A stretch of DNA of 5,328 nucleotides from Clostridia bacterium (GTDB taxonomy: Bacteria; Bacillota; Clostridia; UBA1381): the NCBI GenBank assembly GCA_900751685.1, contig CAADSR010000046.1, positions 1 to 5,328 on the forward strand, written 5' to 3'. Made by a program: the position numbers and the translations under genes. Below are positions 1-5,328 of this stretch, one piece after another (the stretch's first letter is position 1; every line of letters begins with the position of its first letter). The notes beneath the pieces are model-generated. The model worked only from the letters and a program-made list of their open reading frames with translations. It did no database searches and was not told where the DNA came from.

Positions 1-11
1 AGTTCTTTCAT
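1..11 (-). CDS. Start of a downstream gene, first codons only (partial)
   Basis: An ATG at 11-9 followed by AAA GAA CT (Met-Lys-Glu-) runs off the left edge on the minus strand. It is preceded by GGAGG at 22-18 with a 6-nt spacer, a textbook initiation site for this kind of genome. Only three complete codons are visible, so no function can be assigned. The start lies about 25 bp beyond the hairpin that follows the SLH gene, leaving no room for a separate promoter after that hairpin. The gene would need read-through transcription or a promoter inside the end of the SLH gene. Confidence 0.55.
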
Positions 12-17
12 TGTATT

Positions 18-22
18 CCTCC
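18..22 (-). promoter_or_regulatory. Ribosome binding site of the left-edge gene
   Basis: GGAGG on the minus strand, 6 nt before an ATG. This site is the main reason to believe that a gene begins at position 11. Confidence 0.55.
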
Positions 23-30
23 GTCCTACA

Positions 31-61
31 CAAAAGCCCCCCAAAATGAATCTTGGGGGGC
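31..61 (-). terminator. Intrinsic terminator after the SLH protein gene
   Basis: Positions 36-61 form a hairpin with a 9-bp stem (GCCCCCC plus two A-T pairs) and an 8-nt loop. On the minus strand it is followed by TTTTG at 35-31. It starts 7 bp after the TAA stop of the SLH gene. The stem is very strong but the U-run is short. On the plus strand the sequence after the stem is not T-rich, so it is oriented for minus-strand transcripts. The next ribosome binding site begins 13 nt beyond the stem, so the hairpin may terminate only partially. Confidence 0.8.
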
Positions 62-68
62 AGTATTA

Positions 69-2030
69 TTAAAATACAGGGTCATATTTATCCAAATTGT
101 TCCGGTGCTCACGAAGCGAAATGTCAATCAGCATATCATCATTATAGGAGCTGGTCGCTTTCATCAGATCTTCATAATACCATTCCCTGCCGGATAAGTC
201 TCTGATCCCATAATCCTCGGGCATGATTTCCGTTTGGTCTATAGTCACCATCCCATATTGGTCACGTCCGATAATCCGGTTAAACATCGTTACAAATTCT
301 GCCCGGTTCATTGCCAGATAAGGCGCTATCTGCGTATCCGAAACGCCTTGTAAATATCCAGTGTAAACCAATTTTGCGATGTCATGGTAATATGGGTTGC
401 CGGGATCAATATCCTCATACTGTGATAAATCTGCTTCTTGTGCCAGGCCCAATGCAGTTGAAATGATGCGCGCGATCTCCCCGCGGGAAATCCATCCCTC
501 TGGCTCAATCATATCTTTTTGTTCAAAAGCACCGGTAGACGCAATATACTCGATTGCATGAAAATACCAATCGGATGGTGAAACATCCGCATACCGGGAA
601 CCGGACGGGTCTTGGTAGCCATCTAAATAGCCATTCTGTTCCAAAATCCTCGTGACCAGGGCACAGGCTTCTGCACGGGTCAGCTTCCGTTCTGCATCCA
701 TCACGATATATTCATTTCCCTCTTCATCTGTCAACGGTGCATTTCCATAAATATAAGCATAGTTACTGCCTAAGTTCACGGCTGGCCCTTCAGGCTCATA
801 AGTCGGCGGCGTTGTGGACTCTGGTGTCGGCTCCGGCATTTGTGTTGGCTCTATGGTAGGCTCTACCGTTGGCTCAAGAGTCGGTTCCGGCGTCACTTCC
901 GCTGTTGATTCTGGGCCGGGCTGTGGCACAGCTGGGTCAAAACCCGCCTCTGCCGGCTGGTATAAAATACGTCCCTGTCCGAAAATCCTCGCTTGTTTTG
1001 CAACGACCTGGCCAAAAATAGTTCCTGAATCAGATACCTCTACTTCTGCTGCCGGCGCATAAACTTTGCCTAAAATATAACTTTGACCGGTTTTTATAAA
1101 CTCCGTCCCGTTGGTTACCACAGAGCCATGAATCCTGCTTGAACCGGAAAGCTCCACCTTTTTTGCATTCAAATACAAATTTGCTGCGATTTGAGCAGAA
1201 TTGACCCGTACATTGTTTTTATCAATGAATAGATTGACACGGTTAGGATCTCCAGCATTTTGCATATCATCTAATGCCGCCTGGTCGTCCTGGATCCACC
1301 AATTATCTGTTTGATAATTGATGCTCACCTCAAAGCTTTCGGTTGTGTAATTTCCAATATAGAGATAAAAGCTGTTGTTATTTCCTTCCGTCCCAGACAA
1401 CAGGATCTTTCCGCTGGAGGAATCCAGCTTATCGATCACCAGGATGATATCCCCTTGGGATAAATCAACGGTCAGCCCGCTCCCCTGTAATTTAAGGTTT
1501 TTATAATGGGTATTTTCTGTCACTGTGATTGGCGCGTTATCCGCCCAGGAACCTCCCCATTCATTTGCTTCCGCAGAAGAAATCTCATTCTCTACTTCCG
1601 GGACAGCAAATAATTTGTTCCCGATTTCATAATCAAAGCTTGTATCCTCATCCAGAACGGCTCCCTGATATTCTGGCTTTGTACTCCACTCTGTTAGTGC
1701 AGCGCCATTGGGATCCTTATGGATGTATCCCTCACACGCATAAACAAGCTGGCTATTTTGGTCATAATATACGGTCCCCTTCGTCGGGGAGATAAAATAG
1801 CCATCAATTTTATTTCCGCCAGCACCATCCACAGTAATATCTTGATTTGAATAAATGCTTCCACCAACATACATGGATCTTGACAGTTCAACATTTTCTT
1901 CTGCGATAACCGCAAGGTCATAGCCTTCCTGGGTATAATCGTTCGCCGGTTTCGCACTGACTCCTGTCGCCAATACTCCTGTCACCATAGCAACAGCTAG
2001 TACAGATGAAAGAAATTTATGATACTTCAT
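69..2030 (-). CDS. Exported SLH-domain surface protein with beta-rich stalk
   Basis: A 653-residue secreted protein expected to bind the cell-wall polysaccharide through C-terminal S-layer homology (SLH) motifs. Residues 1-26 are a signal peptide: basic KYHK, a hydrophobic core, and probable cleavage after VSA. Residues 27-170 match nothing I recognise. Residues about 170-358 are short beta strands rich in Gly, Ser and Val (IAANLYLNAKKVELSGSSRIHG, then VYAPAAEVEVSDSGTIFGQVV), resembling the beta-solenoid regions called DUF7305-like or bactofilin-like. Residues 359-416 are a Pro/Thr/Glu linker. SLH motifs follow: a half motif with LTRAE (450-454), a full motif from YADV (480) with ISRGE (514-518), a full motif from YEDI (538) with MNRAE (574-578), and a last half motif around DLSGREWYYEDL. 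The ATG is fixed by AAAAGGAGGT 7 nt upstream. The gene has its own promoter. The cargo role (adhesin or structural) is unknown. Confidence 0.88.
   Translation of the reverse strand: MKYHKFLSSVLAVAMVTGVLATGVSAKPANDYTQEGYDLAVIAEENVELSRSMYVGGSIYSNQDITVDGAGGNKIDGYFISPTKGTVYYDQNSQLVYACEGYIHKDPNGAALTEWSTKPEYQGAVLDEDTSFDYEIGNKLFAVPEVENEISSAEANEWGGSWADNAPITVTENTHYKNLKLQGSGLTVDLSQGDIILVIDKLDSSSGKILLSGTEGNNNSFYLYIGNYTTESFEVSINYQTDNWWIQDDQAALDDMQNAGDPNRVNLFIDKNNVRVNSAQIAANLYLNAKKVELSGSSRIHGSVVTNGTEFIKTGQSYILGKVYAPAAEVEVSDSGTIFGQVVAKQARIFGQGRILYQPAEAGFDPAVPQPGPESTAEVTPEPTLEPTVEPTIEPTQMPEPTPESTTPPTYEPEGPAVNLGSNYAYIYGNAPLTDEEGNEYIVMDAERKLTRAEACALVTRILEQNGYLDGYQDPSGSRYADVSPSDWYFHAIEYIASTGAFEQKDMIEPEGWISRGEIARIISTALGLAQEADLSQYEDIDPGNPYYHDIAKLVYTGYLQGVSDTQIAPYLAMNRAEFVTMFNRIIGRDQYGMVTIDQTEIMPEDYGIRDLSGREWYYEDLMKATSSYNDDMLIDISLREHRNNLDKYDPVF
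783..956 (-). repeat. Pro/Thr/Glu-rich linker with tandem EPTx repeats
   Basis: This segment encodes residues 359-416 of the SLH protein. Within it, 843-887 codes four consecutive E-P-T-x units (EPTL, EPTV, EPTI, EPTQ) as 12-bp degenerate tandem repeats, flanked by looser PEPTPES-like copies. Such linkers separate the exported domain from the wall-anchoring SLH motifs. Copy number of such repeats is prone to change by slippage. The repeat also creates an artificial Val-Gly-Ser-rich open frame on the opposite strand. Confidence 0.8.
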
Positions 2031-2037
2031 TGTACAG

Positions 2038-2047
2038 ACCTCCTTTT
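2038..2047 (-). promoter_or_regulatory. Ribosome binding site of the SLH gene
   Basis: AAAAGGAGGT on the minus strand, 7 nt before the ATG at 2030. It is nearly fully complementary to the 16S 3' end, which fixes the start and suggests high translation, as expected for an abundant surface protein. Confidence 0.9.
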
Positions 2048-2071
2048 ATTCTAAAAGAGCAAAAAATATAT

Positions 2072-2121
2072 CCGTCTTTTTATACACAAAAAACAACGGC
2101 AGATTTTTCGTTCTGTCGCCG
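2072..2121 (-). promoter_or_regulatory. Leader hairpins upstream of the SLH gene, possible attenuator
   Basis: On the minus strand, 2099-2072 can fold as CCGT/ACGG extended by a G-U pair and an A-U run, and ATATATTTTTT follows at 2071-2061. This has the shape of a weak intrinsic terminator inside the leader. An upstream alternative pairs CGG (2121-2119) and CAGA (2115-2112) with TCTGCCG (2103-2097). It uses 2097-2099, which are also needed by the first hairpin, so the two folds exclude each other. No known riboswitch class was recognised. The stems are short and A-U rich, so this is a candidate only. Confidence 0.35.
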
Positions 2122-2163
2122 CAATATACCCTCACTATGCGCAACAATTCTTTCTCACTTCAT

Positions 2164-2193
2164 ATTATACGCTCTAACGCTTGTTCATGTCAA
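2164..2193 (-). promoter_or_regulatory. Consensus vegetative (SigA-type) promoter for the SLH gene
   Basis: On the minus strand, TTGACA at 2193-2188 and TATAAT at 2169-2164 both match consensus exactly and are separated by 18 bp. The predicted transcription start is near 2157, giving a leader of about 127 nt. The -35 box contains the TGA stop (2192-2190) of the pyruvyl transferase gene, so the promoter begins inside the coding region of the operon before it. The SLH gene can therefore be transcribed independently of the glycan genes upstream. Confidence 0.85.
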
Positions 2194-3260
2194 GTTTTTT
2201 CATTCCCTTTTACGATAACCTGCTCAAAAATACCAAACACATCCTGCCTCATGCTAACTCCATCTCCTTTCCACTTAGAAAATTGGAGCTTTCCGAACGG
2301 ATTTTGAGGATGCTCCAAATCAATGTAGGAGTCCGCTAAAGATAGGTCCTCTATTACATGGCTCATTTTAGAACTATATACGACCGGTAAAAATGGGATG
2401 TGATGCGCGGCGGCCAGGACCATTGCGTGAAACCGCATGACAACAAGCCGCTCCATCGATAAAAAACAGTTTAAAAAGGCTTGCAGCTCTCCATTATAAT
2501 GCACGGTCTCAATATTTTTTTCATTGTGGCGTAAAGCAATTTTCTCCGCCGCCTTCCCGTCGCCTTCTTCTGTACAAAAATCAAATAATACGATCCGGTA
2601 TCCATCTTTATAATGGCGTTGAATGATCTGATCTAAAAATAAATCATATAGGTCACTTGCTGAACCAAGCGTAGGCCTGTTTTCCAGGTCAATTACTGAA
2701 ATACCCAGCGTGCCAGGCTCCGTTTGAACAGGTTGATGATAAGAAAACACCGCGTCCGGCGCATAGGTGGCTTGAGGTAAGTGCCCAAACAACCGGTAAG
2801 AATATTGTTCCCTGAAACAAACCTGCCGGCAGCGTGCAAAACAGTCCTGTTTATCCAGCCTATACTTTTCTGTATGATAAGGGCCAAAATTACAATTTAA
2901 AACAAACACAGGGATTTTATTTTTCCCTGCAACACAAAGTGTTTTGCGGAATAAGCGGTCTAATATAATATTATCCGGGTTTTCCATAAAGATCGAACCA
3001 CCCAAATATACGATCGCATCGTATCCTTTCAATTTCTTCCGCCCGACCGTCAATAGGCCTAATTTCCTTTGAATCCGGAAAAAAAGATCATGGCTATTAT
3101 TTATGGTCACATTGGGATAGCTCCAACATCGTTCATATTTTTCAGAAAACTTGCCAATCTCTATTTCAAAGGTGATTTGAGGATAACGTGTAAACAATAA
3201 ATGCAGGAGCAGGTCATCTCCCAGGTTTTGTACCGTATACGCTTTAACTAAAACTTTCAT
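2190..3260 (-). CDS. Polysaccharide pyruvyl transferase family protein (CsaB/WcaK-like)
   Basis: A 356-residue protein without signal peptide or membrane segment, expected to act in the cytoplasm by transferring pyruvate from phosphoenolpyruvate to a glycan sugar as a ketal. Family features visible: N-terminal NLGDDLLLHLL (12-22), YLGGSIFME (85-93), NFGPY (124-128), FREQYSYRLF (149-158), and near the C terminus MRFHAMVLAAA (R276, H278) followed by P289, Y295 and K298, the typical R-x-H...P...Y..K block. Length is normal for the family. Its ATG immediately follows the TAA of the glycosyltransferase gene, with only a modest GGGGA upstream, so translational coupling is likely. The neighbouring SLH gene recalls CsaB, which pyruvylates the wall polysaccharide that SLH domains bind. 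The alternative is decoration of an exopolysaccharide. The family call is firm, the acceptor unknown. Confidence 0.85.
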   Translation of the reverse strand: MKVLVKAYTVQNLGDDLLLHLLFTRYPQITFEIEIGKFSEKYERCWSYPNVTINNSHDLFFRIQRKLGLLTVGRKKLKGYDAIVYLGGSIFMENPDNIILDRLFRKTLCVAGKNKIPVFVLNCNFGPYHTEKYRLDKQDCFARCRQVCFREQYSYRLFGHLPQATYAPDAVFSYHQPVQTEPGTLGISVIDLENRPTLGSASDLYDLFLDQIIQRHYKDGYRIVLFDFCTEEGDGKAAEKIALRHNEKNIETVHYNGELQAFLNCFLSMERLVVMRFHAMVLAAAHHIPFLPVVYSSKMSHVIEDLSLADSYIDLEHPQNPFGKLQFSKWKGDGVSMRQDVFGIFEQVIVKGNEKT

Positions 3261-4217
3261 TTAAAATTTCCCCGCTATATGTAATGTCGTCTTGATTCCA
3301 ATCACTTTAAATAAACTGCATACAATTTTCTTTTTATACCCAGTCGTATATTTAAGGTTCCCTAAATACCGGCTCGCTATTTGGTAAACCGCCCCGCATT
3401 GCCCTGAGGACTGACAGCGGAGCAAGGTATAAAAATATGCATTTGAAAAGCAGGCCAAGATCTCTGCGCCATCCTCTTTGGCTTCATAATACTGCTGCCA
3501 TTTTTGATAGACCCTGCTGATATCCTCAAAATCCTTTGTGTTGATATGCGTCATAATAGAGCCTTGCCTTGCAATACGGTAACACAAAAGAGGACGTTCC
3601 ATAAAACAAATGCTCCGTGCTACACTGCATAGCTTCATAAAAAAATCACAGTCCTCTGCCGCAGCTAATTTTGTATCGTACCAAAGGTTATTTTTAAAAA
3701 TAACATCCGCGCGCACAATATTACGGCACATGCTCCAAGGGGGCATATTCCCGGAAAACATATTGCTTAACTTCCGGATATCCCCCTCTGCTTCTAAAAG
3801 AGGCTTTCTATAACGGATGTCAGGAATAACGACCTCCTCTGTCCCATCAATAAAATAGGAATATCCCCCCAAGAGCATATCTGCGTCTTTCGCTGTGATT
3901 TTTTCCATTGCTTCGGCTAAACAGCCCTCCGGAAGGATATCATCTCCATCATAAACAAATAGATATTTCCCATTGGCAGCCCGCATTCCTGCATTGCGCG
4001 CGGCAGACACGCCCTGGTTCTTCTGATGAATGATATGAATGCAGTCATATACCGCCGCGTATTCATCACCGATCCGTCCGGAGTTATCTATTGACCCATC
4101 ATCCACAAGGATCAATTCATAATCATGAAACCCTTGCATCAGGATACTATCAATACATTCATTCAAATAATTTTCTGTATTGTAAAAAGGGACAACAATA
4201 CTTAACAATACACCCAT
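3261..4217 (-). CDS. Family 2 glycosyltransferase (GT-A fold)
   Basis: A 318-residue cytoplasmic or membrane-associated glycosyltransferase that would add a sugar from a nucleotide donor to a growing surface glycan. The GT-A core is complete: LSIVVPFYNTENYL (5-18), VDDGS (38-42) for nucleotide binding, GVSAARNAG (69-77), and YDGDD (89-93) as the metal-binding D-x-D. AEDCDFF (187-193) supplies the Glu-Asp pair typical of the catalytic base region. The C-terminal 110 residues are less conserved and end in a basic, hydrophobic stretch (YKKKIVCSLFKVIGIK) that may touch the membrane. The start is supported by AAGGAG at 4228-4223, 5 nt upstream. It lies 12 bp after the phosphoesterase stop and abuts the pyruvyl transferase start, indicating co-transcription and probably a shared polymer. 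Donor and acceptor sugars cannot be deduced. Confidence 0.9.
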   Translation of the reverse strand: MGVLLSIVVPFYNTENYLNECIDSILMQGFHDYELILVDDGSIDNSGRIGDEYAAVYDCIHIIHQKNQGVSAARNAGMRAANGKYLFVYDGDDILPEGCLAEAMEKITAKDADMLLGGYSYFIDGTEEVVIPDIRYRKPLLEAEGDIRKLSNMFSGNMPPWSMCRNIVRADVIFKNNLWYDTKLAAAEDCDFFMKLCSVARSICFMERPLLCYRIARQGSIMTHINTKDFEDISRVYQKWQQYYEAKEDGAEILACFSNAYFYTLLRCQSSGQCGAVYQIASRYLGNLKYTTGYKKKIVCSLFKVIGIKTTLHIAGKF

Positions 4218-4229
4218 ATAAACTCCTTG

Positions 4230-5078
4230 TTATTCTCCTGTCCGCAATGTAACCGCGACGACCTCCGGCCCGTTGAATACACGGGGCCGCCCTTTCAAAT
4301 TATCCAGCCCCCGGCTGACGACCATCTTAGAACCTTCTTTTTCATAGATCCCGGCCGTATATGCGGGGAACCATTGATCCCGCTCCGGCGTCAGGAGCCC
4401 GCCCAGGAACGGCAGGCGCACCATACCGCCATGCATATGCCCGGATAATACAAGCTCATACCCCGTTTTATAGATCCGGTCAAAATAATTTGCGCGGTGG
4501 CATAGGAGAATGTTAAATGTGTCCGGATCTTTTGTCCGCACTGCTTTTTGGATCCACGGCTCCATTCCGGCCTCGGTCAGGATCCGGCTATCCGCGATCG
4601 CAGGATCTTGCAGGCCATACATATGGATCCTGCTGCTTCCCTTTGTCAAATACACATCCGCAATATCCAACACTTTAACGCCCTGGGCTTCAAACGCCGG
4701 CCGCAGGGTGCTGCGCCAATCCTCGCTGAAAATCTCATGGTTGCCCGATACCATATAGACCGGGGCAATTTTTACGATCCCGTCAAACAGGCGGGTGGTG
4801 TTCGCATAGCTGTCATCCCCCATGGTCATCATATCACCACACGCAATGATCACATCCGGCTCAATTTGTTTTACTTTATCGATCACCTGCTCAGGATAGG
4901 TTGCATTATGATAATCTGTAAGGAGCGCGATCTTGTAACCATCGAAATCCTCGGGCAGTTTTTCCGATGCAATTTCATAGTCCGTGATTTCTACTGTCAT
5001 ATCATCCCAAACTACATAGCCGGCAAGACCGCCAATACACACTACCAATAAAAGCACTACGATCAAAAACTTTTTCAC
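4230..5078 (-). CDS. Membrane-anchored calcineurin-like metallophosphoesterase (YkuE/YaeI type)
   Basis: With a GTG start at 5078 this is a 282-residue protein: one N-terminal membrane segment (FLIVVLLLVVCIGGLAGYVV, 4-23) after two lysines, then a phosphoesterase domain expected outside the membrane. The binuclear-metal motifs are complete: LTDYH (D55, H57), ACGD (G81, D82), GNHE (112-115), LLCH (H194) and SGHMHGG (212-218). The first motif reads D-Y-H where D-L-H is commoner; metal ligands are kept. The frame stays open to an ATG at 5237, but the extra 53 residues are the EAL gene read in another frame. AGGAGG at 5093-5088 lies 9 nt before the GTG, and the GTG overlaps the EAL stop as GTGA. 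The substrate is unknown; relatives act on phospho-lipid, nucleotide-linked or wall substrates. This gene contains the most G+C-rich stretches of the window. Confidence 0.9.
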   Translation of the reverse strand: MKKFLIVVLLLVVCIGGLAGYVVWDDMTVEITDYEIASEKLPEDFDGYKIALLTDYHNATYPEQVIDKVKQIEPDVIIACGDMMTMGDDSYANTTRLFDGIVKIAPVYMVSGNHEIFSEDWRSTLRPAFEAQGVKVLDIADVYLTKGSSRIHMYGLQDPAIADSRILTEAGMEPWIQKAVRTKDPDTFNILLCHRANYFDRIYKTGYELVLSGHMHGGMVRLPFLGGLLTPERDQWFPAYTAGIYEKEGSKMVVSRGLDNLKGRPRVFNGPEVVAVTLRTGE

Positions 5079-5328
5079 TGCTGTCCCCCTCCTGTCTGCT
5101 CTTGTTCTGTCTGCTGGTACAGAAGCTCCAGCTGCTCTGCAGGAATTGGCCTTGAGAAGAAATATCCCTGCATGTAATCGATTCCTAATTCCTTGAGCTT
5201 TTCTACATGCTCTGCTTCTTCCACGCCTTCTGCACACACTTTAAAGTCTTGCGTCTGTGCAATATCCTTGATATTTTTTATAAACTCGACACTCTGCTCA
5301 TCCCGGTCGATTTTTCCAACATGTGAAC
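5075..5328 (-). CDS. EAL-domain protein, C-terminal end (partial)
   Basis: The last 83 codons of a gene that continues beyond the right edge. The reading starts with SHVGKIDRDEQSVEF and contains VCAEGVEEAEHVEKL and GIDYMQGYFFSRPIP, the hallmark end of an EAL domain: the AEGVE Glu and the QGY-FSRP signature. EAL domains hydrolyse c-di-GMP to pGpG, or bind it when degenerate. The catalytic E-A-L, D-D and K-x-D residues lie outside the window, so activity cannot be judged. The K-I-D-R seen here sits about 10 residues too close to AEGVE to be the catalytic K-x-D and matches the loop after it. The protein ends in a Gln/Gly-rich tail (QQTEQEQTGGGQQ) whose DNA holds the next gene's ribosome binding site, and the stop overlaps the next start. 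N-terminal sensor or GGDEF domains may exist upstream. Confidence 0.93.
   Translation of the reverse strand, partial: SHVGKIDRDEQSVEFIKNIKDIAQTQDFKVCAEGVEEAEHVEKLKELGIDYMQGYFFSRPIPAEQLELLYQQTEQEQTGGGQQ
5085..5093 (-). promoter_or_regulatory. Ribosome binding site deciding the GTG start of the phosphoesterase
   Basis: AGGAGGGGG on the minus strand lies inside the last codons of the EAL gene (coding for Thr-Gly-Gly-Gly). Counting AGGAGG (5093-5088) as the core, the spacer to the GTG is 9 nt. It supports the 282-residue product over the longer open frame. Confidence 0.85.

Noticed and set aside
843..887. Tandem 12-bp units as a CRISPR or regulatory repeat
   Set aside because: They are in-frame degenerate codons for E-P-T-x inside a coding region, without spacers.
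814..1062. Plus-strand frame with a Val-Gly-Ser repeat
   Set aside because: The apparent repeat protein is the reverse complement of the EPT linker of the SLH protein and has no supporting context.
2031..2160. Known riboswitch (c-di-GMP-I, c-di-GMP-II or others) in the SLH leader
   Set aside because: The leader is long enough, but I could not see the conserved core sequences of any class, so only a generic hairpin candidate is listed.
2006..2218. Plus-strand 70-codon frame across the leader region
   Set aside because: It overlaps the minus-strand promoter, leader and SLH start, and its product has no recognisable features.
4548..5051. Plus-strand open frame of 167 codons opposite the phosphoesterase gene
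   Set aside because: It lies wholly antisense to a gene with complete metallophosphoesterase motifs and has no recognisable domain. The frame is open because of the high G+C of the gene below it.
5079..5237. Extension of the phosphoesterase by 53 residues to an upstream ATG
   Set aside because: The stretch is the EAL coding region read in another frame. It is Arg/Ala-rich with no family similarity, and would bury the membrane segment behind it. The GTG at 5078 has a strong ribosome binding site.
5300..5316. KIDR in the EAL fragment as the catalytic K-x-D motif
   Set aside because: The spacing to AEGVE is about 27 residues instead of the usual 35 or so, and the following RDEQSVEFI aligns with the variable loop after the true motif. 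The catalytic lysine is probably outside the window.

Overview
The window looks like chromosomal DNA of a Gram-positive anaerobe of the class Clostridia, probably Lachnospiraceae-like. The reasons are strong AGGAGG-type ribosome binding sites, an SLH-domain surface protein with a Pro/Thr/Glu linker, an EAL-domain c-di-GMP protein and moderate G+C. The family assignment is inference from style; no 16S or other marker is present.

Every supported gene lies on the minus strand, so the reading order is from right to left. First comes the C-terminal end of an EAL-domain protein (5075-5328, cut by the window edge). A membrane-anchored calcineurin-like phosphoesterase follows (4230-5078), whose GTG start overlaps the EAL stop as GTGA. 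Then come a family 2 glycosyltransferase (3261-4217, after 12 bp) and a polysaccharide pyruvyl transferase family protein (2190-3260, whose ATG directly follows the preceding TAA). These four genes are packed like one operon. An almost ideal vegetative promoter overlaps the pyruvyl transferase stop codon and opens a leader of about 127 nt before an exported 653-residue SLH protein (69-2030). A GC-rich hairpin with a short U-run follows that gene, and the first codons of another minus-strand gene sit at the left edge.

The functional theme is the cell envelope. The glycosyltransferase and pyruvyl transferase would build or decorate a surface glycan. The SLH protein is the kind of protein that docks non-covalently on wall polysaccharide, and in known systems (CsaB in Bacillus anthracis) SLH docking depends on pyruvylation of that polysaccharide. 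The EAL protein suggests c-di-GMP signalling next to surface functions. The link between glycan pyruvylation and the neighbouring SLH protein is the main hypothesis here; it is inference from gene order and families.

I found no tRNA, rRNA, CRISPR array, insertion sequence or attachment site. The only gene-free stretch of note is the 159-bp leader/promoter region at 2031-2189.
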